Part shown: piece after piece, positions 30,201 through 41,126 of the stretch
Position numbering within the stretch: the first letter of the stretch is position 1
How the letters are laid out: each line of letters starts with the position of its first letter
Assembly: GCA_011316305.1 (NCBI GenBank)
Contig: SAUG01000169.1
Span: 1-64,000, forward strand
Source of the DNA: Rusavskia elegans
Taxonomy: Eukaryota; Ascomycota; Lecanoromycetes; Teloschistales; Teloschistaceae
Direction: 5' to 3'
DNA: 64,000 bases
Translations under genes and position numbers: made by a program
Notes under the pieces: model-generated
The model's database searches: none
What the model saw: only the letters and a program-made list of their open reading frames with translations
What the model was told of the DNA's origin: nothing

Positions 30201-33200
30201 CTATAACTGCTTCGCCTTCAAAATCTGCTCAGACATTGTACGACCTCCCGGAGCAGGCAGAAATCCAACCTTGATCAAGTGCTCGATGTTCTTTCGAATC
30301 GCCTCTCGGGCCCTTCCGCTGTCGTCATCCGACCCGGTTGGCTGCCATTCGACTCCCACCGTTCTCCCTTCCTTTTCCAGAGTATCCAGCAACGGGAACA
30401 GCAAGTGTTCCTCGCCTCCATTTTCTACGGCTTTAGTCAACTCCTCCATCCAAGCATCCGTCTCCATACCGTCGAGTGTGTATCCGAATTCATGCTTTAA
30501 GATAGCCCAGATGTCTTCAAACCACACCCCACAAAGTACTCTCTCCACCGGGTCACGACTCTCATGATCTTCGACGTCACGACTCTCATGCTCTTCGACG
30601 CTGTCGCTGTTGCTCTCATCCTCCCCAGATCCATCACAACCCCGGATCACCAAGGCAGCAAGGTACTCAACATCACCAACGAAAACCCATTTCCGGACCG
30701 CCGAGAGATCGTAAGCTCCGATCTCAAGACATCCTCTCACCAACCTCCATAGGAAATCGCTCTGGTTAGCTATCCCAGTCTCGGCACTCCCGACCATGTA
30801 TCCCGGCTTCACAATTCTCACACTCTTCCCTTGACCATTCAATCCGCATTTGACGGCGGCGAATTGCACGAGCTGCTCTCCGACCACTTTCGATTGTGTG
30901 TACCCATTGGCCTCTTCTTCAATCGCGTGGACATAGAAGTTATCGGCGAGCGATGAGGAGGTGTGCGGTTGTTCGCCGCCTGAGAGATATATAAACCGCT
31001 TCATGGAAGGTACGCGGGCGAAAGATGAAAGGAGGTGGAGGATGCTGAATGTATTTGTCTGCTTGAGGGCGGTGTAAGAGGTGCTGTAGTGGACTTTCGC
31101 GGCGGCATGGATGATGGTGTCAATCTCGATTGTTTTCGTCGCCGTTGTCGAAGGAGGAGAATGAGTTTGCCGGGGCGCCATTTGCAGCATGGACAGATTA
31201 TGGGCTGATATGCCGAGATCCTCCCGGTTGAGATCACCGGGGATTACAAAAAGGCGGGATAGGTAGGTGGGTTTCCACCGGCCCTGGGAGTCGAGTGCTT
31301 GTAGCAGACGCAAGAGCCCTGCATGTTCGGAAGAGCAACGGATCAGAGCGTAGATGTTTGTGTTCCGATAACGCTCAAGGAGGCTGTAAAGGATTACAAT
31401 GCCTAAGAAGCCGGTGGCGCCGGTGAGAAAAATGTTGCGAGGTTGGAGGTGGCTGTCATTACCAGCTCTAGATACAGGGGCAAGAGGACTATGATCCAAG
31501 TATTCTTTGAGCTCCTTGCAGAGACTTTCAACTTCGTGGACAAGGTCGAATGATTTCGGGTTCACTCCGTTGGTATGCACCACGTGGCTATCAAAATTTT
31601 GCCTCGCATGACAGTCTACATAGTCCGCGAGATGTCTTATCGTCGTTGACGGGTCTATGAGCCTAGGGGTGGGAACCTTTACGCCGAAATTCTTTTTAAT
31701 CAACATCGCGAAGGAAATAACCTGGATCGAGTCGATACCTATGTCCTGGAGGACGAAGTCACGGGGGGTGGAATCTTGACAATGCTGGGACCCATGCTTC
31801 TGCTCTAAAAGATCTGAGACTGCACGGCTAAGATACCGTGCTGTACCTTCCTCAGAGATGACAGGGAACCGCTCCGTTAGTGAGAGTGAAGACTCGCCGG
31901 TCAAACCATTGATCCAGCCTTGAATAAGTCTTCTGTCAATTTTCATCGATGGGACGCAGGGCAAAGCGTCTACCTCCAGATAGACACTGGGTACCATGTA
32001 GCTGGGCATCAGTTTTGAAAGAATTTCTCGTATAATGAAGAGTGAAAGCTTGGGCTGCGCTGAAATGGGTATCTGGGATGGAGAGTGGGTCTGGAAATAG
32101 CCCTGGTCGATTCGAGTCTGCACAACCGCTACCAGCTGTCCCGCATACGATCCGCTCTCCGGTTTTGTCACCATTGCATGTGCAACGCCTGGTACTTTTC
32201 CGAGATGATACTCGACTTCGCCCGGCTCAATGCGCTGACCTCGTAGTTTGATCTGCGAATCTTTACGACCGACAAAGTCGTAGGAGCCATCAAACCTAAC
32301 AGTGTTGAGTCGTAAAAGGTCTCCAGTCCTGTAGAATCGCGCGAAAGGGAGTCCCATTTCTTGAGCCCACAAAGGAGTACTAATAAAGCACGTCTGTGTT
32401 TTGGCGTCATCATTTAGGTAGCTCACTGCGAGACTTGGACCGGCGATAACAAGCTCACCGGTTGCACCAATAGGAACCAAGCAGTCGGAATCTTCAGGAT
32501 CAACCAGCCAGCAAGAGCAATTAGGAAGGGGAAAGCCGACCGTTTCTGGAAATGTATCTGGCTTCATGTCTACGGCAAGGCAAATGCCGACCTCTGCAGG
32601 GCCATAGATTTGGATGAAACGTACTTTCTCAGCCCACCTCTGAACTCGGTCCTGGGGTAGTGCTTCTCCTCCAATGGCCAACGTCTTCAGAGTCGGAACT
32701 TCGCAGGGTTCAATCAGCCCAGCAAAAGAGGGTGTCAGTGTTGCATAGTCGACCTTCATCTTGTTGATAACGCCAACGATGTTGTTCTGTCGGTCATCTT
32801 CCGACGGGATGCACACACAGCCACCATAGAGAAGGGCCGTGAAAACATCGATGATGAATACGTCAAAAGTGTGGGCGGCAAATTGTAAGACCCTGGCACC
32901 ATGATAGCCCAATAATTTGCCCTGCAGAAGCCATTGAGTACAAATCGACTCGTGAACGTGTATCATTCCCTTGGGCTTGCCTGTCGAGCCAGATGTGAAT
33001 AATACAAATACAGGATCTGCCGGCTGGACTTCCCATTGGTGGTCGATTCCTCCAAGCGCCTGGGGGGAGCAGTCATTCGACTGCCTCTCGGCCATACGGA
33101 TCCCAGGTTTGTCTTTCTCCATGGTACTTGCATCAACAACGAGTATGTCGACAACGAAAGCTCTGAATTTAGCCTCGAGCTGACGGCTTGTCACAAGCAC

Positions 33201-34374
33201 GTGAGCATCAATACTCTTCAAGATTGCTAAAAGCCGAGTTCCTGGCTCGTGGATACCAATTGGCACGAAAGCGCCTCCCGCCTTGAGGATTCCAAGACAA
33301 GCCACGATCGTCCACATGGATTTCTCATACGCGAAAGGCACATATGTGCCAGGTTTCACGCCGTGTCTGCGGAGTCGTTCGGCAGCAACATCACCTAGCG
33401 CGTTCAGATTTCGGTAATTGAGCGAGCCGTCCCACGCACAAACCGCTTCAGCTTCTGGCAGTCGCTGGACTACTTCCTCGATGAGATGATGTAAACATGT
33501 AGCCTTCTTTAGGCTGAAAGGTCCAGTGGGATTCCAGGCTAGTATTTGGTCCGAGATTGATGGTAGGAGGGTAAACAATCCGTTCATGAGGTGGTGTTTC
33601 ATCTGTGCTGAACGCTCCAGTATATGCTTGAACGTACGCCTGATCGAGCACGCAAATTCGTGTGAAATCGAAGGGTGTCGAAACAGGAGAAATATCTGCG
33701 AGCGTTTCTTGTCAAGATACAGAATCAGATCTAGCTACTCCAAAGATCAGCTTTGGACAATATTCTGTAACACTCGGTGGCCAAACCGATCAAGGGGCAG
33801 AGTGTCTACAGATCATAACTACTATGTTCTGATATAGGATAAGAGAACGACTATAATTGATGGTCATACTCACATGTTGAATACTCCACTTGATTTGTGC
33901 CAGAGCATGTGGTATCTCAGACTCGCCGTCCGACTCGTGGTGGAACGAATCTCTTTCCGAGATAACGAACCCTGCATTACTTCTCCTCATGCGTAAATCT
34001 GATCCCCTACATAACTTGAAGTCGAAGGCCCCTTCGGCTCTGTTAGAGCCAATACCTACTTGGTACCGAGCTATTGTCACTTCGAAACCGTTTGAAGACA
34101 CGTACTGCTCGTCAATCTTGCTGAGGTCATCGATGGTTGAGAGTGAAGGCAGAATTTCGAAGCACACAGGATTGTAGCGGACGTAGACATGCAATAATAC
34201 GGCCCAAGCACTGAGCAGCGGGCTGTCCGTGACTTGGGCAACATTATCGACGCTGTAGTGGAGTCGCTGGGTATCGACAGGAAGAGATTGGAAAGTGGTA
34301 TTCTGCACAACCTTGCCGGATGATAGTGGGAAACGGGAGTGTTGACATTCCAGATCAAATGCGCCTGTGTCCAT
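30201..34374 (-). CDS. NRPS-like A-T-R carboxylic acid reductase
   Basis: Two exons (34374-33874 and 33695-30201), both in phase 0 across a 178-nt intron, give 1331 residues. Residues 1 to about 190 are a condensation-like remnant (SPLLSAWAVLLHVYVRYNPVCFEI) without an HHxxxDG motif. The adenylation domain follows: TYRxL-like NYRNLNALGD, A3 VLFTSGSTGKPKG (about 402), FDVFIIDVF with Asp at the position that usually binds a substrate amino group, A5 YGPAEVG, A7 YRTGDLL, and the A10 Lys in MKIDRR. The thiolation Ser is in GIDSIQV (about 820). The terminal reductase has GATGFLG (about 924), DTIIHAAAKVHY and the catalytic YTQSK (about 1101). All active sites look intact. Such enzymes activate one acid, load it on the carrier and release it with NADPH as aldehyde or alcohol. 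It is divergent from the 2OG dioxygenase and convergent with the GT2 gene. Confidence 0.9.
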
Positions 34375-35198
34375 ATTCGCAGACCCAGGGATGGGACCCC
34401 TTGCAAATGTCGATAGTACTTCTGCTCCACAGCACGGACTTCCTGATGCTGAGATGTGGCCCAGAGTTTACGCAGAAGTAGTAGCCTTGAACGCAATCAG
34501 CTTCGATTACCAGCAGTAATCTGATCATGGACTGCTACTCTCTAGGGATATATGCGTCGAGTTTATAACGTCCACGAGTGGACTGAGTCTCAGAACCTGA
34601 GTGGAGGGCGGCCAGAACTCCGTGATAAGTATCGGACAGGCCCATCTCCGTACCCAGCGGGGGTGTATTAACCTTCCTGGGTGCAGCCAGCCATTGAAGC
34701 TCCTGCCCCAAAAATAGCTAATGCTGACCACGATCCCTTCGCTAGCGTTTGGTGGGGGTGAAATCCTTGTAGATGAATAGCGCTCCCCGGGCGTTTCCAT
34801 GCTGGCAAGAAGCTAAATAGCGAGCATCGTCACATTGGGGCGCCAGTGCGATTACCTGTCGGACCCAATTGCACTGCCTGTTGGTGACACATTGTTCAGC
34901 CCATGTGCATTTCATGCAGGCTGCGCGTGACGGCAGATTGTGAGGTGATCTTTTGCGAGAGCGACGCGATCTACCCCTGCAGGCTTGGGTACATGCAGTA
35001 TGTACCTCACCAATCCTAGCGCACGCCAATCGGGATGAACACCGTATTGATTTGGCAAGGTTTAAAAGTGGCCCAGAAGCCAAAGTATGTAACGCTGAGG
35101 GGTGAGACCTTCAACTTTGTCGACATCATAGTTGAACTCGAGCTGTAAAATTCTGCTTGGTAGCACACTGAGAAGCCCGTCTCTTAAACCCTTTTGGC
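34375..35198. promoter_or_regulatory. Bidirectional promoter between NRPS-like and 2OG dioxygenase genes
   Basis: 824 bp with no supported coding sequence between two divergent cluster genes. Short AT stretches (TATATG near 34548, TTTATAAC near 34561) could be core elements for the NRPS-like gene. No recognised transcription-factor site is claimed. Confidence 0.45.
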
Positions 35199-36369
35199 AT
35201 GGCTCTGGCTACTTTGAATCTTTCGCTATTCACCAACGGCAATCATAACAACCGGGAAGCATTTGCTGCTGATCTGAGAAAAGAACTGTCTCGTCATGGT
35301 TTTGTGAAGATTGTCGGCCATGGGTTATCCGATGAGGATATTGGAGAAGTCTTTGAATGGGTGAGCGTCTGCAGGGCTTGAATTGCCAGTGTCTTCCATC
35401 ACTGAACGCTGGAGGCCATAGAACAAAAGGTTCTTCCAGCTCAGCTTTGACGACAAAGCAGCCATTGCCCATCCTGGAGGGTCAGATCCCCAACGGGGCT
35501 GGAGTGCTGGTATGTTTCGTGGTCCAATCAGGTCAAGGAGGGATGTATCTGACATAGATACAGTGGGCAAGGAGAACGCAGCCTCTCTCTACAGGACGGG
35601 CTTCTTGAAAGCGAAAATGGCGAACCCATTGAAGGATTCAAGGGTACGTGGTGCGGTCCAGCAAATACCACAAAGTTGATATGATGACACAACGGGACAG
35701 GAGCATTTCGATCAAGGGTCGGCAATGGACTTGAGATACCCGAACCGATGGCCGCAGAAAGGTATACTGCCGGGGTTCCGGGAGTTCATGGAATCTTGGT
35801 ACGAGCAAATGGAAGAGGTAGCTGTACGCTTAATGGAAGCTCTCGAATACGCCTTCCAACTGCCGCCAGGATCATTCCTCGACAAGATGACGCATGAAAA
35901 GAATGCTAGCGAGGCAAGGCTTCTCCACTACCCGGCGATCGACATGGCAGAGATCAACAAAGGAGCAGTGAGCCGGATATGGCCCCATTTCGATCTTGGG
36001 GTTATCACACTGCTATTTCAAGATGGAGTAGGGGGCCTCGAGTGCGAGGATCGAGACGAGGGTGGCAAGTTCTTCAGTGTTGTGAGCAATTCGCGTTCGG
36101 AGATGGTGGTCAACGTGTCAGAAACAATGCAGAGATGGACCAACGACGCGGTACCGGCCGGTCTGCACCGCGTCACCGTTCCCAAGGCATTCGAACAGCG
36201 GGAATGTGGTATGGTGCCGGAAAGGTACTCGGTGACGTACTTTTGCAAGGCGGACGGAGATGCATCGGTGGGAGCGTTGCCACAATTCGTGCCCGGGGGA
36301 TCCAAAGCCAGATATGATGATATGACAGCAATCGAGTATCATCAAAGCAGGTTGAGGTCGGCGTATTGA
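35199..36369 (+). CDS. 2-oxoglutarate/Fe(II) dioxygenase, isopenicillin N synthase-like
   Basis: Four exons (35199-35360, 35422-35509, 35558-35643, 35701-36369) with introns of 48-61 nt in consistent phase give 334 residues, standard for the DIOX_N/2OG-FeII_Oxy family. The N-terminal DIOX_N domain contains LRKELSRHGFVKIVGHGLSD and FFQLSFDDKAAIAHP, then the GWS turn and EHFDQGS. The catalytic barrel has LLHYPAID, WPHFDLGVITLLFQD with the iron-binding His-x-Asp (about 207-209), the distal His in GLHRVTVP (about 267), and the RxS pair in PERYSV (about 285) that binds the co-substrate. All ligands are present. Fungal relatives hydroxylate, desaturate, epoxidise or ring-close metabolites. It shares a promoter with the NRPS-like gene, so co-expression is likely. 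It is the second dioxygenase in the cluster and unrelated to the PhyH type. Confidence 0.88.
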
Positions 36370-37137
36370 GTTGAGGCCCAATATCAGCGTGTAGACGGGT
36401 CGCCGATACTCGGAGAGAGATGTTTGAAGGCAAGCAGCAGTCGTTCGAGCTCCATGAATCCATAGTCAGTACCCATGCACGAAGGACAGTGTGAGCGAGG
36501 AGTGCGGGGGACATTTCTACACAGTTTAACGTGGCCCCTCCACCCAAATCTATGTACCAAAACGTACGCCTCACTTCCGGTTGGCTCCCCTTACAAATCC
36601 TGACAGCGTCAAGGCGGTAAGAGTTGCATTTTGGTAGCAGCGATATACATACGACGAGTCCCTCGAGCGGTGGGAAAGGCTATAGGGCTGGGCATTGGCA
36701 CATAGATTTAGGAGGGACCCCGTTAAATTGAGTAGCGCTGCCCCGTCAATTTTCGCGCTGCACGCGTCCCATGAGGTTTAGCGTGGTTTTAAAGGGCTTA
36801 GCGTCTTCTTGGTGCTCCTCAATATCCATGTACTCGGTAATTAATTAGCTCCTCCATAAGTTTCGATTCTTCATCAACTAATCATCATAGACTGGAGGAA
36901 GACCTCAGAGACCAATGCTTGAAGGAGTGTCTCTTCCACGAGCTTGAACTCCCAGCCCTATGGCCGCTTTACGGCAGCCGCCGGGTGATCCTCTGCCACC
37001 CGTGCCCGCTAAAGCCGGACTAACCCTAGTTAGTAGTAGCTGCCGTTACCTTACTCCGTAGATCGCCCTGTCGATTTCAAACACCTCCAAGAGTCGACTA
37101 TCTTCACTCGATTCCGTCTCCTCCCGCTCCGAACTCG
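36370..37137. other. Intergenic region, no gene supported
   Basis: No recognisable gene. The part at 36700-37030 has GC-rich inverted motifs (for example CCGCTTTACGGCAGCCGCCGGG) that could be a degraded transposon end. It also holds the promoter of the MFS gene at 37138. Confidence 0.4.
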
Positions 37138-38845
37138 ATGCCACTCTCTCCTCGACAGCGAACGCTCGCCCGAGCCACCACCCATGCTTTTCGAGGCCAA
37201 GATCTGCGTGTGTCTATCATCACTGCCGTCCTCGTGCTGGCCAATCTGGCCATGTGCATCCACCGCTCATCTCGCGTGTACTTATTCCAGCAGTCCTTAT
37301 GTCTGCAGCATTATTTAGCTACGGATCCCCGACAAGTCGGTCCGCACTGGCTCGTGGAGGAATCTCTCTGCAAGGTCAAGCAGGTACAATCAACGCTATC
37401 CATCATCGAGGGTGTCGATGCCTTCTTACAGTTGCTTCCTGGTCCGTTGTGATCTTGTCTCTGGAGCACTTTGGTAGATGGCGAGCTCGCTGACGGTCAT
37501 GCGAATCTCAGCGCTACTCATGCTGGCAACCTTTCAAAAGCTGCTTCCAATCCTTGGCCTGCGTCGTTGCCTCCTGATAAACGTCACGATGTCCGGCTGC
37601 GGCGTTCTGCTATCAGCCTTTTTCTGTGAGCTTCTTGCCAAAGCCTCTAGGCTTTACTAATTGGAGTCAAGTCAGCCTCCACCAACCCTGGACAACGACC
37701 GCAATTCTTCTGACTTTTCTATGCGATCTTCTGGGTGGTGGGGATTTGACACGAATCAACCTCAGTGTTACAGTGATTGCAAGTTTATTGCCGCCTGCAG
37801 AGCTGTCAGTAACAGACAACCGTTCAGACGGTCTGCATGGAGCTGATAACAAAGCAGAACGAGTACAAACAATCGTATCAGTGCTCTTTACATACTGGCC
37901 ATCGTAGGTGGATCGGCCCTTGGTTCGGTTCTGCTATCTCGCCACGTCTTTTTGCTCAACGGGCTTGGCACCGTCTGCTCTGCAATTACACTAGGGGTCA
38001 ATGCATTCCTACCACCTCAGCTTGGCCAATCCAACCCGGAGACCTCGGACATCTCTGCTGCGGATCTTCTTCTGGGTGACGAGACAGATCCCCAACGAGC
38101 ATCTTTGGACCAGCAGGATGGTCAAAGCCCGAGTATATCGCAGATTGTCTTGGAATCATGGAGATCCTCCATCCAGTCGTTCACCACTCTATTCCGAGTA
38201 CCTCATCCCACCTCCACAGTCATCTGGACCTTTCTACTCTACGCTTTCACAACGCGAGTAGAAGTGCTCAACCCTCAGTATATCTCCCTCGTGCTGGGAT
38301 GGCCTCTGGCAACTGTAAACTCGCTTTTAGCCGGCAACGCACTGTTATCCGCAGGAGTTCTCTTTGCGCTACCGATCATCCGCAAATCTTGTTTGGAGCC
38401 CCGAATGAACGATCAGCAGGTTGACCTCTTGGTTGTTAGAGGCTCCCTACTTCTGAACGCTGCGGGCATGGCTGGCTTTGGCATATCAATCCCTTCGCCG
38501 CTCTTCATACCAGCTTTGTTGGTCTACACAAGCGGGAATGGACTGTGGGACTCCCTTACAACTTTCGGCCTCACGTCATTGACAGGCAAACACAAGCCGG
38601 CTGACTTCCTTGTCCGCAGTGGACTAGTCCAAACCATCGCAGGACTTATTGCTGCACCTTTCTGGTCCATCGTCTTCAGCCTGTGCCTCAAGAGCAACAA
38701 CTTGCCGACAGGTCTGCCATACTGGATCAGTGCTGGTCTGTTCGGGGGGGCGATTGTTCTTTCTCGATCGCTACATGGTCAAGGGAGCTACAGTCCTGAA
38801 GACGGAATGCAACGAATATCGGTGGTCCCTCGTATAGGCGGCTAA
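37138..38845 (+). CDS. MFS transporter, paralog of the one at 20318-22101
   Basis: Four exons (37138-37441, 37512-37625, 37672-37804, 37858-38845) give 512 residues. The 114- and 133-nt internal exons and the intron phases equal those of the paralog on the opposite strand. Exon 1 holds TM1 (VSIITAVLVLANLAMCI) and SSRVYLFQQSLCLQHYL. Exon 2 starts in a helix and carries LGLRRCLLINVTMSG. Exon 3 has WTTTAILLTFLCDLLGGGD. Exon 4 has ALYILAIVGGSALGSVLLS, a central hydrophilic loop with SAADLLLGDE, then LVLGWPLATVNSLLAGNALLSAG, LPIIRKSCLEPR and FLVRSGLVQTIAGLIAAPFW. Roughly 12 helices, with no stop or frameshift once introns are removed. It marks the right edge of the cluster and points away from it. 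Probable plasma-membrane transporter; substrate unknown. Confidence 0.8.
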
Positions 38846-39513
38846 ATCACTCGATTGACAGTGATCGCCAACGTTGCATTGCATCCCGCAGGCCTCGAGA
38901 ACCGCCTAAGCTGTTTGAGCGATTGGCTCAAGCATTCGAAGATAAGGACCCGGCGGAATGGCTAGCTGCAGATGCGCGTAGTGTGCAAAGGCTTTGCATG
39001 GCGATCGACGCCCGCTCGACGAGTTTGAAAGTTGAGCCCGACATCCTGCGGTGTTTTGTAACGTCAGAAAACAAAACACCGAGCGCTAGTATGGTATTGA
39101 CTATGTGCGCTTTTGAGCTTCGCTTCATGCAAGGTGCAGTCCCCTGCCATCTATCCAAGTTGACGCGATTAGGATCACGAGTAGTCGAAGCCTGCATGGT
39201 ACCATGCCTCGTGGAGAAACGGCCGAAGCCGCCCGTCGGATCTGATAAACTCAATTCGACTTTCACCCCATGTCATACCTCTCCGTGCCGAGCACCTTTG
39301 GTGCCCCCATCCTTTCGCCCTTGTTTGGACAATCGATCATGACCGTCTATGCAGGCTCATCTGCAGTCAATCTTGGCATTCTGCAGGCATCATGCCTGCG
39401 ACCCGGAGCAACACATTGCAGTTCTCTCGTGGAGAGCATTATTGCGAAGTCACCGACAGTGCTCATCTGCCACTGTGCAACCACCAACCTTCGTCTGCAA
39501 CACGAGCGCAATT
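38846..39513. other. Intergenic region, promoter side of transaldolase gene
   Basis: Contains a 139-codon frame (38923-39342) without family resemblance. Nothing else supported. Confidence 0.4.
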
Positions 39514-40735
39514 ATGGGCTCCAAAAGTGTGGACTTGCTCAATGAACTTCGCAATAGAAGCCAAATCGACTGCGATACTCTTGATGTAGAACGTGGGTAC
39601 CACAGACGACCTACTGTTCCTTCCGGCTGATGAGACTTAGTTGCGAAGGATCTAGGACCATTTATAGGTTCGACCTCTAACCAGGCAGATGCTTACCTCG
39701 AATTACTCTTGCCTCATCGAGCAGATCTGCTCCATGAGTCTCTCGTTCTGGCACGTCAAATCGGTGGAGAGTATACCGATGTGCCGTTCGAAGAGCTGGC
39801 TTTCGAGACAGCGGCAAGTGGTCGCCTACCGACTCCACAATCTTCGACTGACAGTCCGGTCTTAGATGGTCAACCTGGCACTGGCTATAGCACCACATGT
39901 CGAAGAAATTGTGTATGTCATGAGCAACCCATCACTGACCTCGACGCCCGAAGTGGTCAAGAACGCACGGCGTAAGCACCCTCCTCCTCGGGCTCATCTA
40001 CGTAACAAGAGTAGTTGACCAACCTGCGTATCTCCAGGTATCGCGGCCTTGACCTCTCGGATAGCCCCCAACTTTCCAATCCATCGCCTCTGTATCAAAG
40101 TAGCCGCGACATGGGAAGGGCTCCAAGCGTGTCGTGAACTGACAACTCTCGGCATCAACACCCTCGCAACAACCCTGTTCACCATGGAGCAAGCCATCCT
40201 CGCTGGGGAATGCGGATGCATGTACGTTTCGCCTTTTGTGCACGAGCTGAAGGCTGTTTTCGACGAGTCTTACGACGACGGTGGTGCAAACTTGGCCCTC
40301 TGCGTCGAAGCCCAGCGATATTACGAGCACTATGCATATTCCACAAGAGTCAAAGCCGCCGCTTTACTCAGCGTGACGGAAGCGAAGGAGTTGGCAGGGG
40401 TATCCAGCGTCACCATTGCGCCAGATCTGTTGAGGACGCTTGCTTCCACGGAGGCATCAGGTCAAGATGTTGACAAGCTGTCGCTTTTTACCCAAGCCAA
40501 GCAATCCAAACAGCACAACCCGGTGCGTCGAACGTACCTGGACGAGGAAACGTCTTGGAGGGAAGCCTTCTCAAAGGCGTACGACGGTAAAGGATTGCGG
40601 AACACCAAAGATGTACAGTCGCTCCTTTGATGAAATCCAAGAGAGCCTACTGCTAACATCATCAAGGCCATCGATGCGTTTTGCGAATATCAGGCGAAGG
40701 GAGAGCAGTTGATGCTGGCGAAAGAGAGCCAGTGA
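39514..40735 (+). CDS. Transaldolase
   Basis: Five exons (39514-39592, 39641-39813, 39866-39971, 40038-40612, 40667-40735) give 333 residues, the usual length. Transaldolase moves a dihydroxyacetone unit from sedoheptulose 7-phosphate to glyceraldehyde 3-phosphate in the cytosolic pentose phosphate pathway. Landmarks: SQIDCDTLDVE, LAKDLGPF across intron 1, MVNLALAIAPHVEEIVYVMSNP, the Schiff-base Lys at about 140 in LCIKVAATWEG, GINTLATTLFTMEQAILAGE, YVSPFVHELK, SSVTIAPDLLRTLAST, and a short last exon AIDAFCEYQAKGEQL. Intron 2 starts with GCAAGT, a GC-AG intron; intron 4 has a CTAAC branch point. The gene is complete and seems functional. It could be a secondary copy supplying sugar phosphates to the nearby cluster, which is inference. 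Confidence 0.85.
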
Positions 40736-41126
40736 GGCTCAGCGATATATTTGGCGCAATACCTTTGCTGCAGCAGGTGTGCTTGCCTCCCTTCGTGGCC
40801 TCAAGTACGTACAGACTTGATAATATTTGGGCGCTGAACATGGGTTTTATGTAGTCTTAACAGATGTTGGTCAAGGCGCATACTGTTGATGAAGCATCAC
40901 ATCCCTGATATGCGGTGGACTGGTGAGAAGAAGTCACCTAGCCCTGAAAATGGGAACCAAGCAACGGCCACTCAACCCATCACTGCTCCTCGCCCGCTTC
41001 CTCACGTTTCCCAAACTTGAGAATCCGCGCATACACTGACTGCTGTCTCAAACGCCTGTGCGTATGATGGGGAGCTTGCCTCACAATCTGATTGTGAACA
41101 GCCAGCGGCCTCGATCCACTCTTGTC
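40736..41126. other. Intergenic region between convergent transaldolase and NmrA-like genes
   Basis: About 390 bp between two 3' ends. No coding signal recognised. Confidence 0.4.

Noticed and set aside
37806..37885. Apparent frameshift in the right-hand MFS gene (ELITKQ followed by a different frame)
   Set aside because: A GTCAGT...AAGCAG intron removes the segment and reproduces the exon structure of the paralog, so the gene is intact.
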